Assembly: GCA_944472155.2 (NCBI GenBank) | Contig: OX235272.1 | Location: 8,664,354 to 8,728,353 of the forward strand | Direction: 5' to 3' | From: Trichobilharzia szidati | Lineage: Eukaryota > Platyhelminthes > Trematoda > Strigeidida > Schistosomatidae | DNA length: 64,000 nucleotides | Shown here: positions 52,963 through 64,000 of the stretch, one piece after another | How positions within the stretch are numbered: position 1 is the first letter of the stretch | Layout: each line of letters begins with the position of its first letter | Made by a program: the position numbers and the translations under genes | The notes under the pieces: generated by a model | What the model was told of the DNA's origin: nothing | Database searches by the model: none | The model's input: only the letters and a program-made list of their open reading frames with translations

Positions 52963-54140
52963 TATTATTCCCTTGGGTTCCGAGGGGAACATATGGATGG
53001 CTTCAGCAACACATCTCCACTTTGTTTTGTTTGCTGCCCTCCTCTTCAGCTGGGTCCACGATCACACACCATCTCTCATCTCCTCCAACTTGCCACACGA
53101 TCTCCTCCATGTCGCCCTCAGTGTGACGACCCACTTGTCGCTTCCCATCCGGACTCCACTCGAGCAGTGGCCTGGTGTGCGATGTTATTCGATGGCCTCC
53201 TCAATGTATGCCCGATCAATCCATCTCCGTTTTCTCCTACATATGCGTTTGTTAAACAATTGGCTCTCGCCTGTTCGTTTGTTCCCAGCCAGCCAGATAC
53301 CCAGGGAGAGTTACTTGTTGCTAATTCTTTCTGGCCATTTGTTCTTCAGTGTGGAGCCAGTCATCGAAGGTGGCAGCTGTTGATGAAAGTTTGCAACTGG
53401 CTGTTGGAAATGCATTTTCGTGACACTATGGCCACGTTTACAACCCGTATAGAAGAAGTGACTGACTGACTTCACATTTGTGTTGAATCGAATCCAAATC
53501 TTGTTGTTTGTGATGGCTGACTGAGTTAGTGCAGAAGATTTCCAAATTGGTTTCAGGTCACCTGATGAAGGAGTATCTTCCCTCGCCTTTCCGATTCTGG
53601 CTGGCTGGCTGACTTTGACATCTTCATCCATGCGGTGTGCCTTTGGCTGAAAGCGTGCTTCCTATCCAGATAAGTGAAGGAAGTAACCTCTGTCAAATCT
53701 CTCCCGTTGATGGTGATTGGTGCTGGTTGTTGTTGTTGCTGTTGGTGATGGTGATGGTGGTGGTGATGGTTATCTTCATCACCTCTGTCTTCTCTGTGTT
53801 CACCTGCAGTCCTGTCTTCTTTGTCTGCTTGGCTGCCTGCCTCTCCAGCCAGTTTGTTGAATTCGCCTGTAATTCTTCGAGTTTGTGTGACATTAGAAAT
53901 GTATCATCCACACGCGAAATTCAGATCTTCTACAGTCTTCTTACCGGTGGTCCAGCGTATTCCTGACTCCTCGCTCCCGACGCACAGTCTGACGCATAAT
54001 CCAGTCCACCACAATTAAGAATATCATGGGTCAGTTTTGTCTTACTCCTGTGTTCACTTCGAACGCCTCACTGAGTTTTCCGTCGTGAATCACTTGACAC
54101 GTGGCATTCCCCGTATAGCTGTTGAACAGCACTTAACCAG
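52963..54140 (-). mobile_element. RTE LINE 3' half, minus strand
   Basis: Minus strand: RT palm remnant (SYTGNATCQVIHDGKLSEAF-like, about 54110-54060), FADD site near 53905-53925 with the 4-nt insertion, DDTFLMSHKLEELQANSTNW, LQVNTEKTEVMKI, ARIGKAREDTPSSGDLKPIW, SALTQSAITNNKIWIRFNTN, and the tail at 52965-52990. Closest relative of 25075-26045. Confidence 0.85.
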
Positions 54141-54291
54141 TAGTAGGTCCGATAAAGATAGAAGTTGTGCGTGACGTTAGCCACCCCATCCCACAGAGTA
54201 AAAGTACACTGCTGTCGCTGCTGACACACCAAGTCTGAAAGCCTGAAGACTAACGTCCCATTCGGAATGAAATGGAAGGTGATGAAAACTT

Positions 54292-54370
<79 letters not shown>
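54292..54370. repeat. (TAG)n microsatellite, about 26 units
   Basis: Uninterrupted TAG array for nearly 80 bp, just before the LTR element. Open frames across it are artefacts of the repeat. Confidence 0.97.
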
Positions 54371-54371
<1 letters not shown>

Positions 54372-54378
54372 ATAGTGT

Positions 54379-54628
54379 TGTAGTGTGATACAGACAATGG
54401 GTTCCAACGGAATATTATTCTCACATATTCTCGTAGTTCAATACTGCGTTAGCAGCAGAATACTATATATATGTATTTGATCATTCTATTTCATGTCGTT
54501 TAATGCAAGCCAAAATCACACGCTCAATGATCTGTGGTTAGCGAATATAAAATTGTATCTAAATAAATAGCGGTTCGGTCGCTTGAAAATACACCCTAGC
54601 TCCAGGTGTTTTGCCTTCTCCTGTTACA
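54379..54628 (+). repeat. 5' LTR
   Basis: Starts tgtagtgtgatacag and ends ctgttaca. It aligns over its full length with 55024-55284 with many point differences and small indels, so the insertion is old. Confidence 0.85.
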
Positions 54629-55023
54629 TTTGGTGTCGATGCCTGTCGACAAATGAAAAGCCCATGGCCTGCAGTTTTTGAAGAACGAGACATATGGATC
54701 TTCTTGCAGGACTTCGAGGCTCTTACGGAGTTGAATGGAGTTCAAGATACGCCAGTGAAGAGGCTGTTACTTAGAACGCTGCTGGGAGGTCGGGTGAAGG
54801 CACGCCAGGGTCATGCAAACTGCTCCGAAAAATAGGGAAGGGCCATACATGGTGACCGTGAGACGGCTTCACCTATATATGATCAGAAATGCAAACAAAG
54901 AGAAGCGGGTGAACGTCAGCAAGCTCCGGAACTCGATTTAGCAAGACAAACTAACAAAGCCATCAGCACTAAGATGACAGAACCTACTTCAGTCGAAAGT
55001 TTTTGACAGGGGGAGGGGACGAG

Positions 55024-55284
55024 TGTGGTGGTTTGATACAGAAAATGTGTATTCCAACGGAATGTTATTCTCACATATTCTCACAGCTCAATGCAGCATC
55101 AGTAACAGAATACTATGTATATGTATTTGAACATTCTATGTTATGTCGGTTAATGTAAGCCGACAGCACACGCTCAATGACGTGTTAGAGAATATAAAAC
55201 TGTATCTATATAAACATCGGTTTGATCACTTGAAAGTATACCTTGGCTCTGGTGTCTTCTTCTGTCTTGCCTTCTACTGTTACA
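55024..55284 (+). repeat. 3' LTR
   Basis: Starts tgtggtggtttgatacag and ends ctgttaca. Directly preceded by the polypurine tract. Confidence 0.85.
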
Positions 55285-55721
55285 GTAGGAGTAGGAGTAC
55301 TGTACATTGCTTCCCTCCCTTCTAAATTACTGAATCCACAAAGATGTGACACATTCTGAAGTGTATGGAGGATTGATTAGTTGGTTTGTTATTTCTCTAA
55401 TATGAAGAAGGTAAACTACACACCAGCGTTTATAAAAAGCCAACGCATTCTACTAGATATTTAGACTTTAATTCATCTCATCCGTTAACTGTTAAGGCAG
55501 GTCAAGTTAAGTGTGTAACAAACCGAGCAATAGCACTAAGTAGCACAAGAAAAGACCTAAATGATGAAATAAAACAGACAGAAGAGGCGTTGGTGTTAAA
55601 TAACTATCCTATAAAAATCATTAGGAAGACCGAATAAGGCCAAAAGCAAAACAAAAATAATTGTGAAACTATTAATGATAACATAAATAAGAGAGAATAT
55701 AAGGCATCTAATGTTATACCA

Positions 55722-56423
55722 ATACAATGCCAGTCACCATCAACGGGAGGGATTTGAAAGAGGTTACTTCATTCACTTATCTAGGGAGACTTGTATCAAC
55801 TACAGGAGGAACCGACAGTGATGTCAAATCGAGAATTGGGAAGGCGAGAAACCCATTCATCAACCTGAAACCAATCTGGAAATCTTCCGCTGTCACTCCT
55901 CAGCATCAACAACAAAATCCGGATTTTCAATACAAACGTCAAGTCAGTCAGTTCTTCTATACGGATATATCAGAAACTTAGCGACGGGTCACGAAGAATG
56001 AGTATTTCCAACAGCCTGTTGCAGACCTTTGTCAACAACTGTCTTCATTCTATACTCAAGATCAGATGGCCGGAAAGAATCACAAACAAGAAACTATGGG
56101 GACAAACAAAACAAACAAGAACCAATCGCCCCATAAATATGCAGGAGAAAGGTGAGATGGATTGGACACTCACTCGCTGAGGAGGCCACTCGCTGGGTGA
56201 CATCGCTCGTCAGGCCACAGCTCGAGTGGAACCCGAAAGGAAAGCGGCGAGTGGGACGTCAGTGCAAGGGTGACTTCGAGGAGATCGTGTGAAGAGGAGT
56301 TGAAACAGTATGGACTAACATAGATGCAGGTGAAAAGTACGGCGGAAGACAGAAGTGAGTGGAGACGTGTAGTTGAAGCCCTATGTTCCACTAGGAACCT
56401 AAGGGAACAATAATAATTATACT
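55722..56423 (+). mobile_element. RTE LINE 3' fragment nested in the PLE
   Basis: Open 55727-55981 encodes VTINGRDLKEVTSFTYLGRL, TTGGTDSDVKSRIGKARNPF and LKPIWKSSAVTPQHQQQNPD. The C-terminal end and the tail gccctatgttccactaggaac with AATAATAATTA follow. Flanked by gttatacca (55713-55721 and 56424-56432). 5' truncated. Confidence 0.88.
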
Positions 56424-57121
56424 GTTATACCATATAAGGAGGGGACATCTGAAACCCTCTCTAAGTAGGACTCTTAATAAGGCAGGAATTAGGCTGGTGG
56501 CATTCAAACCTACAAACTCACTCAGAGACAAGCTCTGTAGGCTAAAAGACCCGGTGGACCCAATTAAACAAAATAATATAATTTACAAAATACCTTGTAA
56601 TGACTGTGAGGTCAACTATATAGGTCAAACTAGTAGATCGAGGGTAATCATATTGTCAGAACATAAGAATTTAGCTAAGGTAAGAATGGTTGACTCCGAG
56701 AAGATAAGTAATTTAGGAAAAAAGCTCAGCAATTGCACTACATGCATTAACACACAACCACACAATAGGGTGGGAGAGGGTTAAGATTCTAAGAAGTAAT
56801 CTATGTAGGTGGAGAGAGAGAGAGGTTGATTACTGAATCCTTGCTCATTGAGTCTACACCCAACACATGCAATAGTAGTGACTCAATGCAAATACCAGAG
56901 ATATGGAAGATATTATTACCACCAGTCAGTCAAATGAGAGGAGGTTAATAAATAATCTCAAAATTCTATTTCAATTCAAGCACATCACAACATTCTAACA
57001 AATTACTTATTATGATTAAAAAAACACACTCGTCTTATTTCCCATCTAATTGTAATTGATCAATAACACTCATATTATTATTTCTGAAAGTACATTATCC
57101 TATATCGACTTTTATTCAAAT

Positions 57122-57625
57122 TTTGGGAATCATCGGCAGTACGCACCCACTGGGATTCGAACCCAGGACCTTCCGGTTACAAGGCAAGCTCGTATACCAT
57201 TCAGCCACTGGGACCCGATTCAATGGCTCATGAATTCTAACTTCTACCAATTCGTGATATTAGCGCGACCCCAACTATTGTCGTTGGTGGAAATCCATCC
57301 AGTGAGGTCCAATTAGAAGTCACGTGTGGATGGATTTCCACCAACGACAATAGTTGGGGTCGCGCTAATATCACGAATTGGTAGAAGTTAGAATTCATGA
57401 GCCATTGAATCGGGTCCCAGTGGCTGAATGGTATACGAGCTTGCCTTGTAACCGGAAGGTCCTGGGTTCGAATCCCAGTGGGTGCGTACTGCCGATGATT
57501 CCCAAAACTAGGATGAAACAGCAGCTGTCCAGTACTCCCTGGTTTTCAATGGTTCTCTAACTGATATCAGTCCGTGATCAACTCGTAAAACATAACTAAT
57601 CCTTACAAACCAAACTATAGAAAAT
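57122..57625. mobile_element. SINE A head-to-head inverted pair nested in the PLE 3' UTR
   Basis: Minus arm 57122-57302 is mirrored by plus arm 57326-57510 with very few differences; the plus arm then continues through hammerhead (GUACUGCCGAUGAUUCCC) and tail to 57625. The left arm starts inside the stem II loop. Both ends carry tttattcaaat (57111-57121 and 57626-57636), so this inverted structure inserted as one unit. Confidence 0.88.
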
Positions 57626-57854
57626 TTTATTCAAATGTCTAATCATCAATTTCACCCGTGTATATAAATGAAGGAAAAATGTTGTGTGAGTGAGTACCTT
57701 GATATGATTATGAGTGGCAATAGTTTGTGCTCGAGACGCGGTCATCACTAAATATTACTGTGTAACACTGTGCAATTTATCAAAATAAAATCTTATCCAT
57801 AATGGTGTAGTTATAGTCTACCACCACAGTGCCCAAGTTTTATACTTATATTAA

Positions 57855-58435
57855 TATGAATAAGGATTTGTGTGTGGAGTACATTTTATCCTTTTTCACA
57901 CACATACACACATAAACTTAAATTTACCTATCTAGTGAGTATCACTGATGTTTTGTACACACACTGTGTGAGTATAACCCTCTTGATTTATATCAAGCGA
58001 TGGCGTATATGAATATATAAATAAATAAATCTTAATATATGTATATGGAGTAAGGCATGTGATCACTCTCTCACTCACTCACTGGATTAGTGCTCTACAA
58101 TAATAAACAAGCTGGATGGATGCGTGTAGAAACACGTTTTCTTGTTCTCTACAACTTTCACTTAATGTTATATTAAATTAATCAATATAAAATGGCATAA
58201 AAGTTTAATGTATAAGCTAAGAAAAAAATATATTGGCTAGGCATATTGATATATTGACTTTTTAAGCAGTGTACTAAGACTACTCACACACTATTACTAC
58301 TATCACTACTATTTGTATAACTGTAAGGCTGTCATTCCCTTCCATTTTTGCCTTAACTGATGTCAAGCCACCTGGTATTCTCACAAATATAAATCTAACT
58401 AAAGAGAGACCTGCGCATCAGAGTTACTATTGAAA
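57855..58435. other. No recognised feature
   Basis: AT-rich DNA with AC and TA runs. No feature supported. Confidence 0.45.
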
Positions 58436-58439
58436 TATA

Positions 58440-59335
58440 TTCATCCAAATATCCGAGTTTGACTTCCGAACTAGAATCGAATAATAAATTCGGTGTCCTG
58501 GATATTACTATGACTAGGAGAGATGATGGAACGATTCAGCGATCTACTTTTCGTAAACATACATGGAGTGGACAATATCTTCATTTCACCAGTTTTGTTC
58601 CTATCCAGTATAAACGTTCCCTAGTGTGAAATGTTTGTTCTCAAGGGCTCGAAAAATATGCATGAGTGACACATTGATGGATGAGCTTCGAAATATTCAT
58701 TCAGTTTTATTAGCTAATGGTTATCCAGAGAACTTTATCACTTATCACAGTAAAGAAAAATCACATCTAGAAAAGACAGCTTCTGTACCAAAGAAAGCTA
58801 TCTTTATTAACCTACCATTCAAGGATGATCAATTTATGCAGTTGACAGTTAGCTCAAAGATTTTGGTCAGCCATCAAACGCACATTCTATGCCGCATCTC
58901 TTTCCATCACATATAGAACAATTTCGACTCCTGTACCTATGATTAAAGGACGAAATTCCGTGGACTCTACTTCAAACTGTATCTACAAGTTCACCTGCAG
59001 CTGCGGTGACACCCATGTAGGTAGAACCAATAGAATGTTCCAATGTCGTCGAAAAGAGCATGTTCCAAAATGGCTACTAAATCATAAAGAAAATCTCAAA
59101 GCGATTAATCTGAATAGAAATCCAGCATCATCCATTGCAAAACACTTATTAATGTCAGGTCACAAAATCAATATTATTAATGACTGCTTCACAATTATCT
59201 CATCATCACATAACTCTAATTCAAGGTTGGTCATTGAAGGTGATGGAAGCACTTTGGATTATTCACATACAGCATAAACTGTGTGTACAAAAAACAATAG
59301 ACTTCAACCTTCGCCTACCATGGACTGACTAAATG
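58440..59335 (+). mobile_element. Penelope-like element, 5' truncated, plus strand
   Basis: Starts at SELESNNKFGVLDITMTRRD, then FRKHTWSGQYLHFTSFVP (58440-58615), a stop and frame change at about 58627, SRARKICMSDTLMDELRNIH and LLANGYPENFITYHS (58640-58740), then a cysteine-containing linker and GIY-YIG (CIYKFTCSCGDTHVGRTNRM, 58978-59040; YIG reads HVG) and HLLMSGHKINIIND. Frameshift at about 58860. Confidence 0.85.
58939..59277 (+). pseudogene. PLE GIY-YIG domain, open segment
   Basis: A 112-codon open segment with SNCIYKFTCSCG (codons 12-23), VGRTNRMFQCRRKEHVPKW and IAKHLLMSGHKINI. The tyrosine/isoleucine of the YIG motif is HV here, so even this domain may be inactive. It is separated from the upstream RT remnant by a frameshift. 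Confidence 0.8.
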
Positions 59336-59600
59336 ACCTATCTAAATGTGATGATTGGTCATTAGTATGTACTTTCGTTTTTATTTAACTGAGTAATTGT
59401 CATGAACTTTATTTTATTATTGTTAACCATGTTGGTTGTAAAGCGGTTGTAAAGAAACTACGAAATGACGATATCATCTCGCGAAATTTGTCTTCTAGAC
59501 GCCTTATTCAAAGGCAACAGTAAAGAATAGACACCAACCTCAGACGACCTTGAAACAGCCAATCAGCTTCTTCTACGTAAAAAGTAGTACTTAATTTATA
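59336..59600. other. PLE 3' flank, partly unassigned
   Basis: Contains cgaaatgacgatatcatctc (59462-59481), similar to the minus strand at 28320, probably the PLE 3' region. Confidence 0.4.
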
Positions 59601-59603
59601 AAG

Positions 59604-60110
59604 AAGTGTTTTTACGAGTTGATCACCGATTGATAACAGTTAGAGAACCATTGAAAACCAGCCAGGGAGTACTGGACAGCCGGCTATTTCATCAGTCTAG
59701 TTTGGGAATCATCAGCAGTACGAACCCACCACCACCAGGATTCGAACCCAGGACCTTCCCGTTACAAGGCAAGCTGGCTCGTATACCATTCAGCCACTCT
59801 CTAGGACCCGATTCAATGGCTAGCCCATTCATGAATTCTAACTTCTACTGATCCGTTATCTATCGCGACTGGCACCAACCAATGTCACCGGTGGGAAATC
59901 GATCCTGACACGTGACATCTGGATGGACCTCACTGGTCACGACTTCTCACTTGAACTCCAGGAAACTCCATCCTGTAGCAAGTCATTAGTGAGCATCAGA
60001 TTAATTTTCTATAGATGGTTTTTAAGGGTTAGTTTTGTTTTTACTAGTTGATCACGGATTGATATCAGTTAGAGAACCATTGAAAGCCAGCACTGGAGTA
60101 CTGGGCATAT
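59604..60110 (-). mobile_element. SINE A minus copy with two hammerhead-end regions
   Basis: Minus strand: a full unit with hammerhead region near 59666-59725, head (B box gggttcgaatcc complement at 59740), 5' region and a second hammerhead end at 60095. ggagtactgg occurs at 59666 and 60095, 429 bp apart. In the complete one the minus core is CUGCUGAUGA-like with C3 intact, but stem II is disrupted by an insertion. Confidence 0.8.
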
Positions 60111-60263
60111 ATATGTAATAAAAATGAATCATATAGGGTATATATCTCTAATATGCTGCAGAAACGGGGTCCCAGATTCTCAAAGAAGTGGTTACAGACA
60201 TATCTAACCAGTGTATTCTCTATTTCTCCAGCTGTAGCAGAGATACTGGTTGCATATACGCAA

Positions 60264-60361
60264 NNNNNNNNNNNNNNNNNNNNNNNNNNNNNNNNNNNNN
60301 NNNNNNNNNNNNNNNNNNNNNNNNNNNNNNNNNNNNNNNNNNNNNNNNNNNNNNNNNNNNN
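60264..60361. other. Assembly gap of 98 N
   Basis: Run of N. ORFs that cross it are not real. The sequence right after it is the start of the duplicate copy. Confidence 0.99.
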
Positions 60362-63300
60362 GCATATCATCATTGTCAACTAACAGTGTTTACTATCTAG
60401 TTGGAAGTCTCTCTTTTTTCGTTTATTTGATGTCATGTTCATCCGCACTGTTGTTGTTGCTGTTGTTATTGAACTATATCATCTGATGGGGGAAACAGAA
60501 TGTGGGAGGTGGGAGACAGAAGTCGAAATTATTTTAAACCGCCAGGATTCTGCCGGTATGAAGATGAAACATAACGGTGACGTTTTCTTCCAAGGGCACA
60601 GTGTTATTTGGTTAATAATTACTAGCAATACAATCCAAGTTGTACATTTCGTCCTATCTTGCACTCGTAAAATGCATACACCTGCATCCCCATTCAATGA
60701 GCGATGGTGCCCCTACCAAGGCCTAAATGCATTACCAATCTCTGCTAACTCTGAAGCTTTCTCTTCTAGGTCAATGAGTTACAAAAACAAAACACCTGGA
60801 TTCCACTGCTAGCCATCATCAATGACCACAGATAACAATATTGATCTTCAACCATTTTTGAGGCATCTTCACTAGAAGTTGACATGTTAACAGGTATCAG
60901 ACATTTCGCTAATCCTGCATAATCCAATATCAGGAGATACAAATTAAAAATACAAATTGAGTTAATCTGGTATCAGTTAGAGAACCATTGGAAAACCGGC
61001 TGGGAGTATTTCACAGCTGTTTCGTCAACCTCGTTTGGGACTCTTCATCAGACCAATAGGCCACTGGTCTACGACCTCGCTTTGTAACCAGAAAGTTCTG
61101 GGTTCGCCTCCCTCCTGGTGGGTGCGTACTGATGAAGGGTCCCAAACTAGGCTGACGAAACAGCTGGCTGTCCAATACTCCGTGATTGTTTACTAATGGT
61201 TCTCTAACCGATGTCAGCTGGTGATGAAATCCTCCAACCAATCAAACAAAAAAAATCCCTACAAAACCAATACTTGAAAATTAGTCTGATACTATTATTT
61301 CTTTCCTTCGTTGCGTTCTAAATAGAAAATAGGGTTTCGAAGCTTTCAAAGTATCAGTAGCAGTGTTGTTGTACTTTTTTAACGGACAGGTTGGTTGTTA
61401 CCATCACGTTCAACCTTCCCTCTATCCTAGGCACTTAATATCCGCTATTAAAGCAGGCAGGGGGTTCGTGAGCATCTTGGCTAGGTGTCCCATCCAACCC
61501 CATCCCATCCCAAGTGTCTGGTAAGCACTCTACTACTATATCAATGACCGACATCCACCAATCAGAAAAAGCCTGAGAGGTGTTCAAGTATTGGTTTGTA
61601 GGGACCATTAAGCCACTGGGACCCAATCCAATGGCCAGCCCATGAATTCTAACTTTCGCCAATTCACGATATAGCGCAACCGCTAGCCAATGTCTTCGGT
61701 GGCGAGTATTTGTCCTCACACCCGACCTGCTGCACCCTACTGGTCATGACTTCCCACTGGAACTCCAGGTAACTACCTACGTGAATAGGGCCAGTCGCCA
61801 GTGAGCATCTCATTGATGTTCAAATATTTGTTTGCAGGGATTTGGTCTACGAGCTCGCCTTGTAACCAGAAGGTCCTGGGTTCGAACCCCGGTGGGTGCG
61901 TACTGCTGAAGAATTCCGAACTAGGACGAAACAGTCGTCCAGTACTCCCAGTTGTTTTCCCAATGGTTCTCTAACCAATGTCAGCTCATGATGAAATCCT
62001 GTAACCTGATAGATGCCTTTCTTTGTCATGGCGATTACGTAATAGACTGCCAGACACTGTACCCCAGTCAGTGAATGACTAACAAGAAAGGTGCCTCGTT
62101 CTTTGAGGTGATTATAGAAGAATTTATGTTCACTTTATAGCAAAAACTATAAACACTACTCAAATCAGAGAAATCTCTACTCTCGAGTAAAACTTTATTC
62201 ACCCATCCATACACACACACAAAAACCGACTAGCTAACTAACGAATAATCTACATAAAAAAGTCATTAAAATGTTTTAGAAAAAGAAAAAAACATTTTTT
62301 TCCTGAGCACTAATCATTCATTCTAAAAATATTATGCTAAAGTATGCCAAGAGATCACAGCAACTATGCGAGACATATTCTCATCTTATGACATACTTTA
62401 TTTGCCTACAGTTATATATATTTTTGATCTTTTCTTTTTTCGTGATACGCAATGATGAAAAAACTGAGAAAAAGAAACGGAGTAAAGAAAGAATTTAGAA
62501 ATTATGAATGCACAAAAGAAAGAGAGAAAAACAAACGCAAAACCAAAGAGTCTTGAAAAAGAAAATCGATACAGAATGAAGCGAATTCTTTTCTCTGTGT
62601 TGTTTCTCATTATAACAGAAAAAATCAATGGTGCTCCTTTTTTTGTTCTCTTCTATGATCGATACGACCATGTCACATATTTTATGAAAGTGTTGCATAT
62701 GCTGTTCTATCTACGTATGGATTCATTTTGAATATGTTACAATGCTTAAATTACTCGGCTATCTGAATTTCCATGTGAAGTCAATGTATTATTCATGTGA
62801 AAACAGTAGACTAGTCTTCTTAGGTGAAAAGGCTGATTAAATGCAGAGTTTTCTGAACACCTTGTAAGATGATACTAAAGGACTGGACTACACTGACTCA
62901 CTCCTAGCTTAAAGATAGGTAGGAGTGAAGTGATAGCTGAGTGTGTTGACCATTTCACTTATTTAGGAGGTTACATCAACCAGCTCCAGAGGGGTTGATT
63001 GCTGACGAAAGCTCAGCATGGATACAGAAGGCCTGTTTGACACTTACTAAATTACGTCATCTCTGGAGTATAAGTGGTACCTGGCTGTAGACAAAGGACG
63101 TGTGTACTGCTCAACAGTTTGCTCCGTCTTCCTTTATGACTGTGAGCGAGACATGGACATTAAAAATGGAAGACATGAAACTCCTGGCTAGCTGTCTTCG
63201 ATCATATGTGCCTGTGTTCTATCTTCCGTGTTAAGTGGTATAATAAAGTGGGCAATATTGAAGTTAGGCGTCGAGTGTTAGTTGAGGAGGGTAAGTCAAT

Positions 63301-64000
63301 TGGTGAGGTTGTGATACTCCATCGATTTAGATAAGTAGGACATGTGCTATGTGTGCATGCCCAGCCATCGCCTTCCTCGATAACGGGAAATGTTAGCTGA
63401 CACAGGATTGGTGAGGTTGGAAAAGAGCCAGTGGTGGGCAAACCAAAATGCGGCTTGATCAGTCAGTGAAATCCACAGAAGGTTATTTTGAGTCAGCCAT
63501 ATAGGGAGGTGTGGACTGACTTCATGGTTGAGGTTCTCGGAATGATAAAAACCAATAAAGGCTGGAGACAGCTGATGATATGGCACAAAATCGTTGTCAA
63601 TGACTGGCGCAGATACATTCACTCTTTGTGATTTACAATATCCAATATAAAATTCTAATGTTCTTCCATACTACTATTCTTTTTTCCCCACTCACACTTC
63701 TGTTTATTATCTTTCTCTCTCTCTTTTGAATCTCTCTTTACTCTCTTCTCTTGCTTTGTCTGCTACATGGAGTGGAGTGTGGCAACTAGAACTGGTGCAC
63801 ATCTGTGCACAGTTCTATGTCGAAACCAGGCAGTCAGTCAGTCAGTCATATCAATGGCGATTTGCTGGAATTACTGCAGTATCTAAGTTCGCATCCAACA
63901 CAAGGCATCACATTTTCGTCATTTCTTATTATTTTAACCGCTTTTATCAGTTATGTCCTTGAGTAGCAAAATATATTCACATACACACACACGCACACAC
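60362..64000 (+). repeat. Second copy of the 3,639-bp duplication
   Basis: Identical as far as compared to 39844-43482 with a constant offset of 20,518 and no indel. Contents: SINE A fold-back 60958-61283, SINE D 61293-61578, SINE A 61581-62018, second LINE 62928-63958. It begins at the base after the gap and is cut by the window end. Confidence 0.95.
61900..61945 (+). ncRNA. Hammerhead ribozyme in SINE A, duplicate copy
   Basis: Identical to 41382-41427 as part of the duplicated segment; not an independent observation. Confidence 0.6.

Larger units (their letters stand above)
54379..55284 (+). mobile_element. Mini LTR retrotransposon with gag-to-integrase deletion
   Basis: LTRs 54379-54628 and 55024-55284 (TG...CA ends, clearly related) enclose 395 bp. 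After the 5' LTR comes tggtgtcgatgcc, fitting a tRNA primer-binding site. Before the 3' LTR is a polypurine tract, acagggggaggggacgag (55006-55023). The inside has a gag-like start (WPAVFEERDIWIFLQDFEAL, 54660-54720) joined to an integrase C-terminal-like end (GPYMVTVRRLHL; VNVSKLRNS near 54915-54940). Capsid, protease, RT and RNase H are deleted. Gypsy-type elements are known in schistosomes; I cannot name this one. No clear target duplication. Confidence 0.85.
55407..57851 (+). mobile_element. PLE, 5' truncated, carrying two later insertions
   Basis: PLE of the 38111-39240 family: RT end (STRYLDFNSSHPLTVKAG; NRAIALSSTRKDLND), GIY-YIG (56500-56700, YKIPCNDCEVNYIGQTSRSR), 3' UTR, and the end ttatacttatat at 57840-57851. 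It is flanked by taatatgaa (55398-55406 and 57852-57860). An RTE (55722-56423) and a SINE A pair (57122-57625) interrupt it, each with its own target duplication. Without them about 1.2 kb remains. Stops are common. Confidence 0.85.

Noticed and set aside
54068..54424. Poly-threonine ORF on the minus strand
   Set aside because: It is the translation of the TAG microsatellite.
60153..60486. ORFs across the N run
   Set aside because: They exist only because N was translated as X.

Overview
This window is eukaryotic repeat-rich DNA, most likely from a blood fluke (Schistosomatidae, Schistosoma or a close relative). The evidence is the repeat content: Sm-alpha-type tRNA-derived SINEs carrying a hammerhead ribozyme core (50590-50812, 29237-29310), RTE-type LINEs of the SR2/Perere-3 kind, many Penelope-like elements (PLEs; RT plus GIY-YIG endonuclease) and a deleted LTR retrotransposon. 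I recognise no host protein-coding gene. Every ORF that resembles a protein is a relic of a retroelement, so the window reads as intergenic or intronic sequence built from nested insertions. The species is not determinable from what I can see.

Five groups dominate. (1) SINE family A (name mine): about 26 loci, a tRNA-like head followed by a hammerhead-like domain and a conserved 3' tail. Copies often occur as fold-back (inverted) pairs, or carry a second hammerhead region 410-429 bp from the first in direct orientation. (2) SINE family C (6.6, 22.5, 32.4 kb): another tRNA-like SINE with a hammerhead-like domain. (3) SINE family D (13.7, 18.7, 20.6, 22.7, 31.2, 32.1, 40.8, 47.9 kb): tRNA-like head, with body and tail segments shared with RTE. 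(4) RTE LINE fragments on both strands, all broken; four scorable copies share one 4-nt insertion in the FADD catalytic motif. (5) PLE relics of several families, with hammerhead cores in the arms of a large inverted repeat at 20.9-22.4 kb.

Layout: 0.2-3.7 kb SINE A and two minus RTE; 3.7-6.05 kb PLE; 6.6-9.7 kb SINE C, a second LINE, SINE A, plus RTE; 10-12.6 kb minus RTE, low-complexity DNA, minus PLE; 12.8-20.6 kb SINE A, SINE D and RTE mosaics; 20.9-24.5 kb PLE terminal structures; 25-29.5 kb minus RTE and two PLEs; 29.5-31 kb mostly unannotated; 31-45 kb SINE clusters, PLEs, second LINE; 45-47.5 kb PLE relics around unannotated DNA; 48-54 kb RTE copies; 54.3-55.3 kb mini LTR element; 55.4-57.9 kb one PLE carrying two later insertions; 58.4-60.1 kb PLE and SINE A; 60264-60361 assembly gap (98 N); 60362-64000 an apparently exact copy of 39844-43482.

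How the parts may work together (inference): SINE A and the PLEs share hammerhead domains, direct partial tandems, inverted 5' copies and 9-12 bp target-site duplications, so SINE A may be a PLE-mobilised, ribozyme-bearing non-autonomous element. SINE D instead shares its ends with RTE and is probably an RTE parasite. The duplication after the gap is most simply an assembly artefact.
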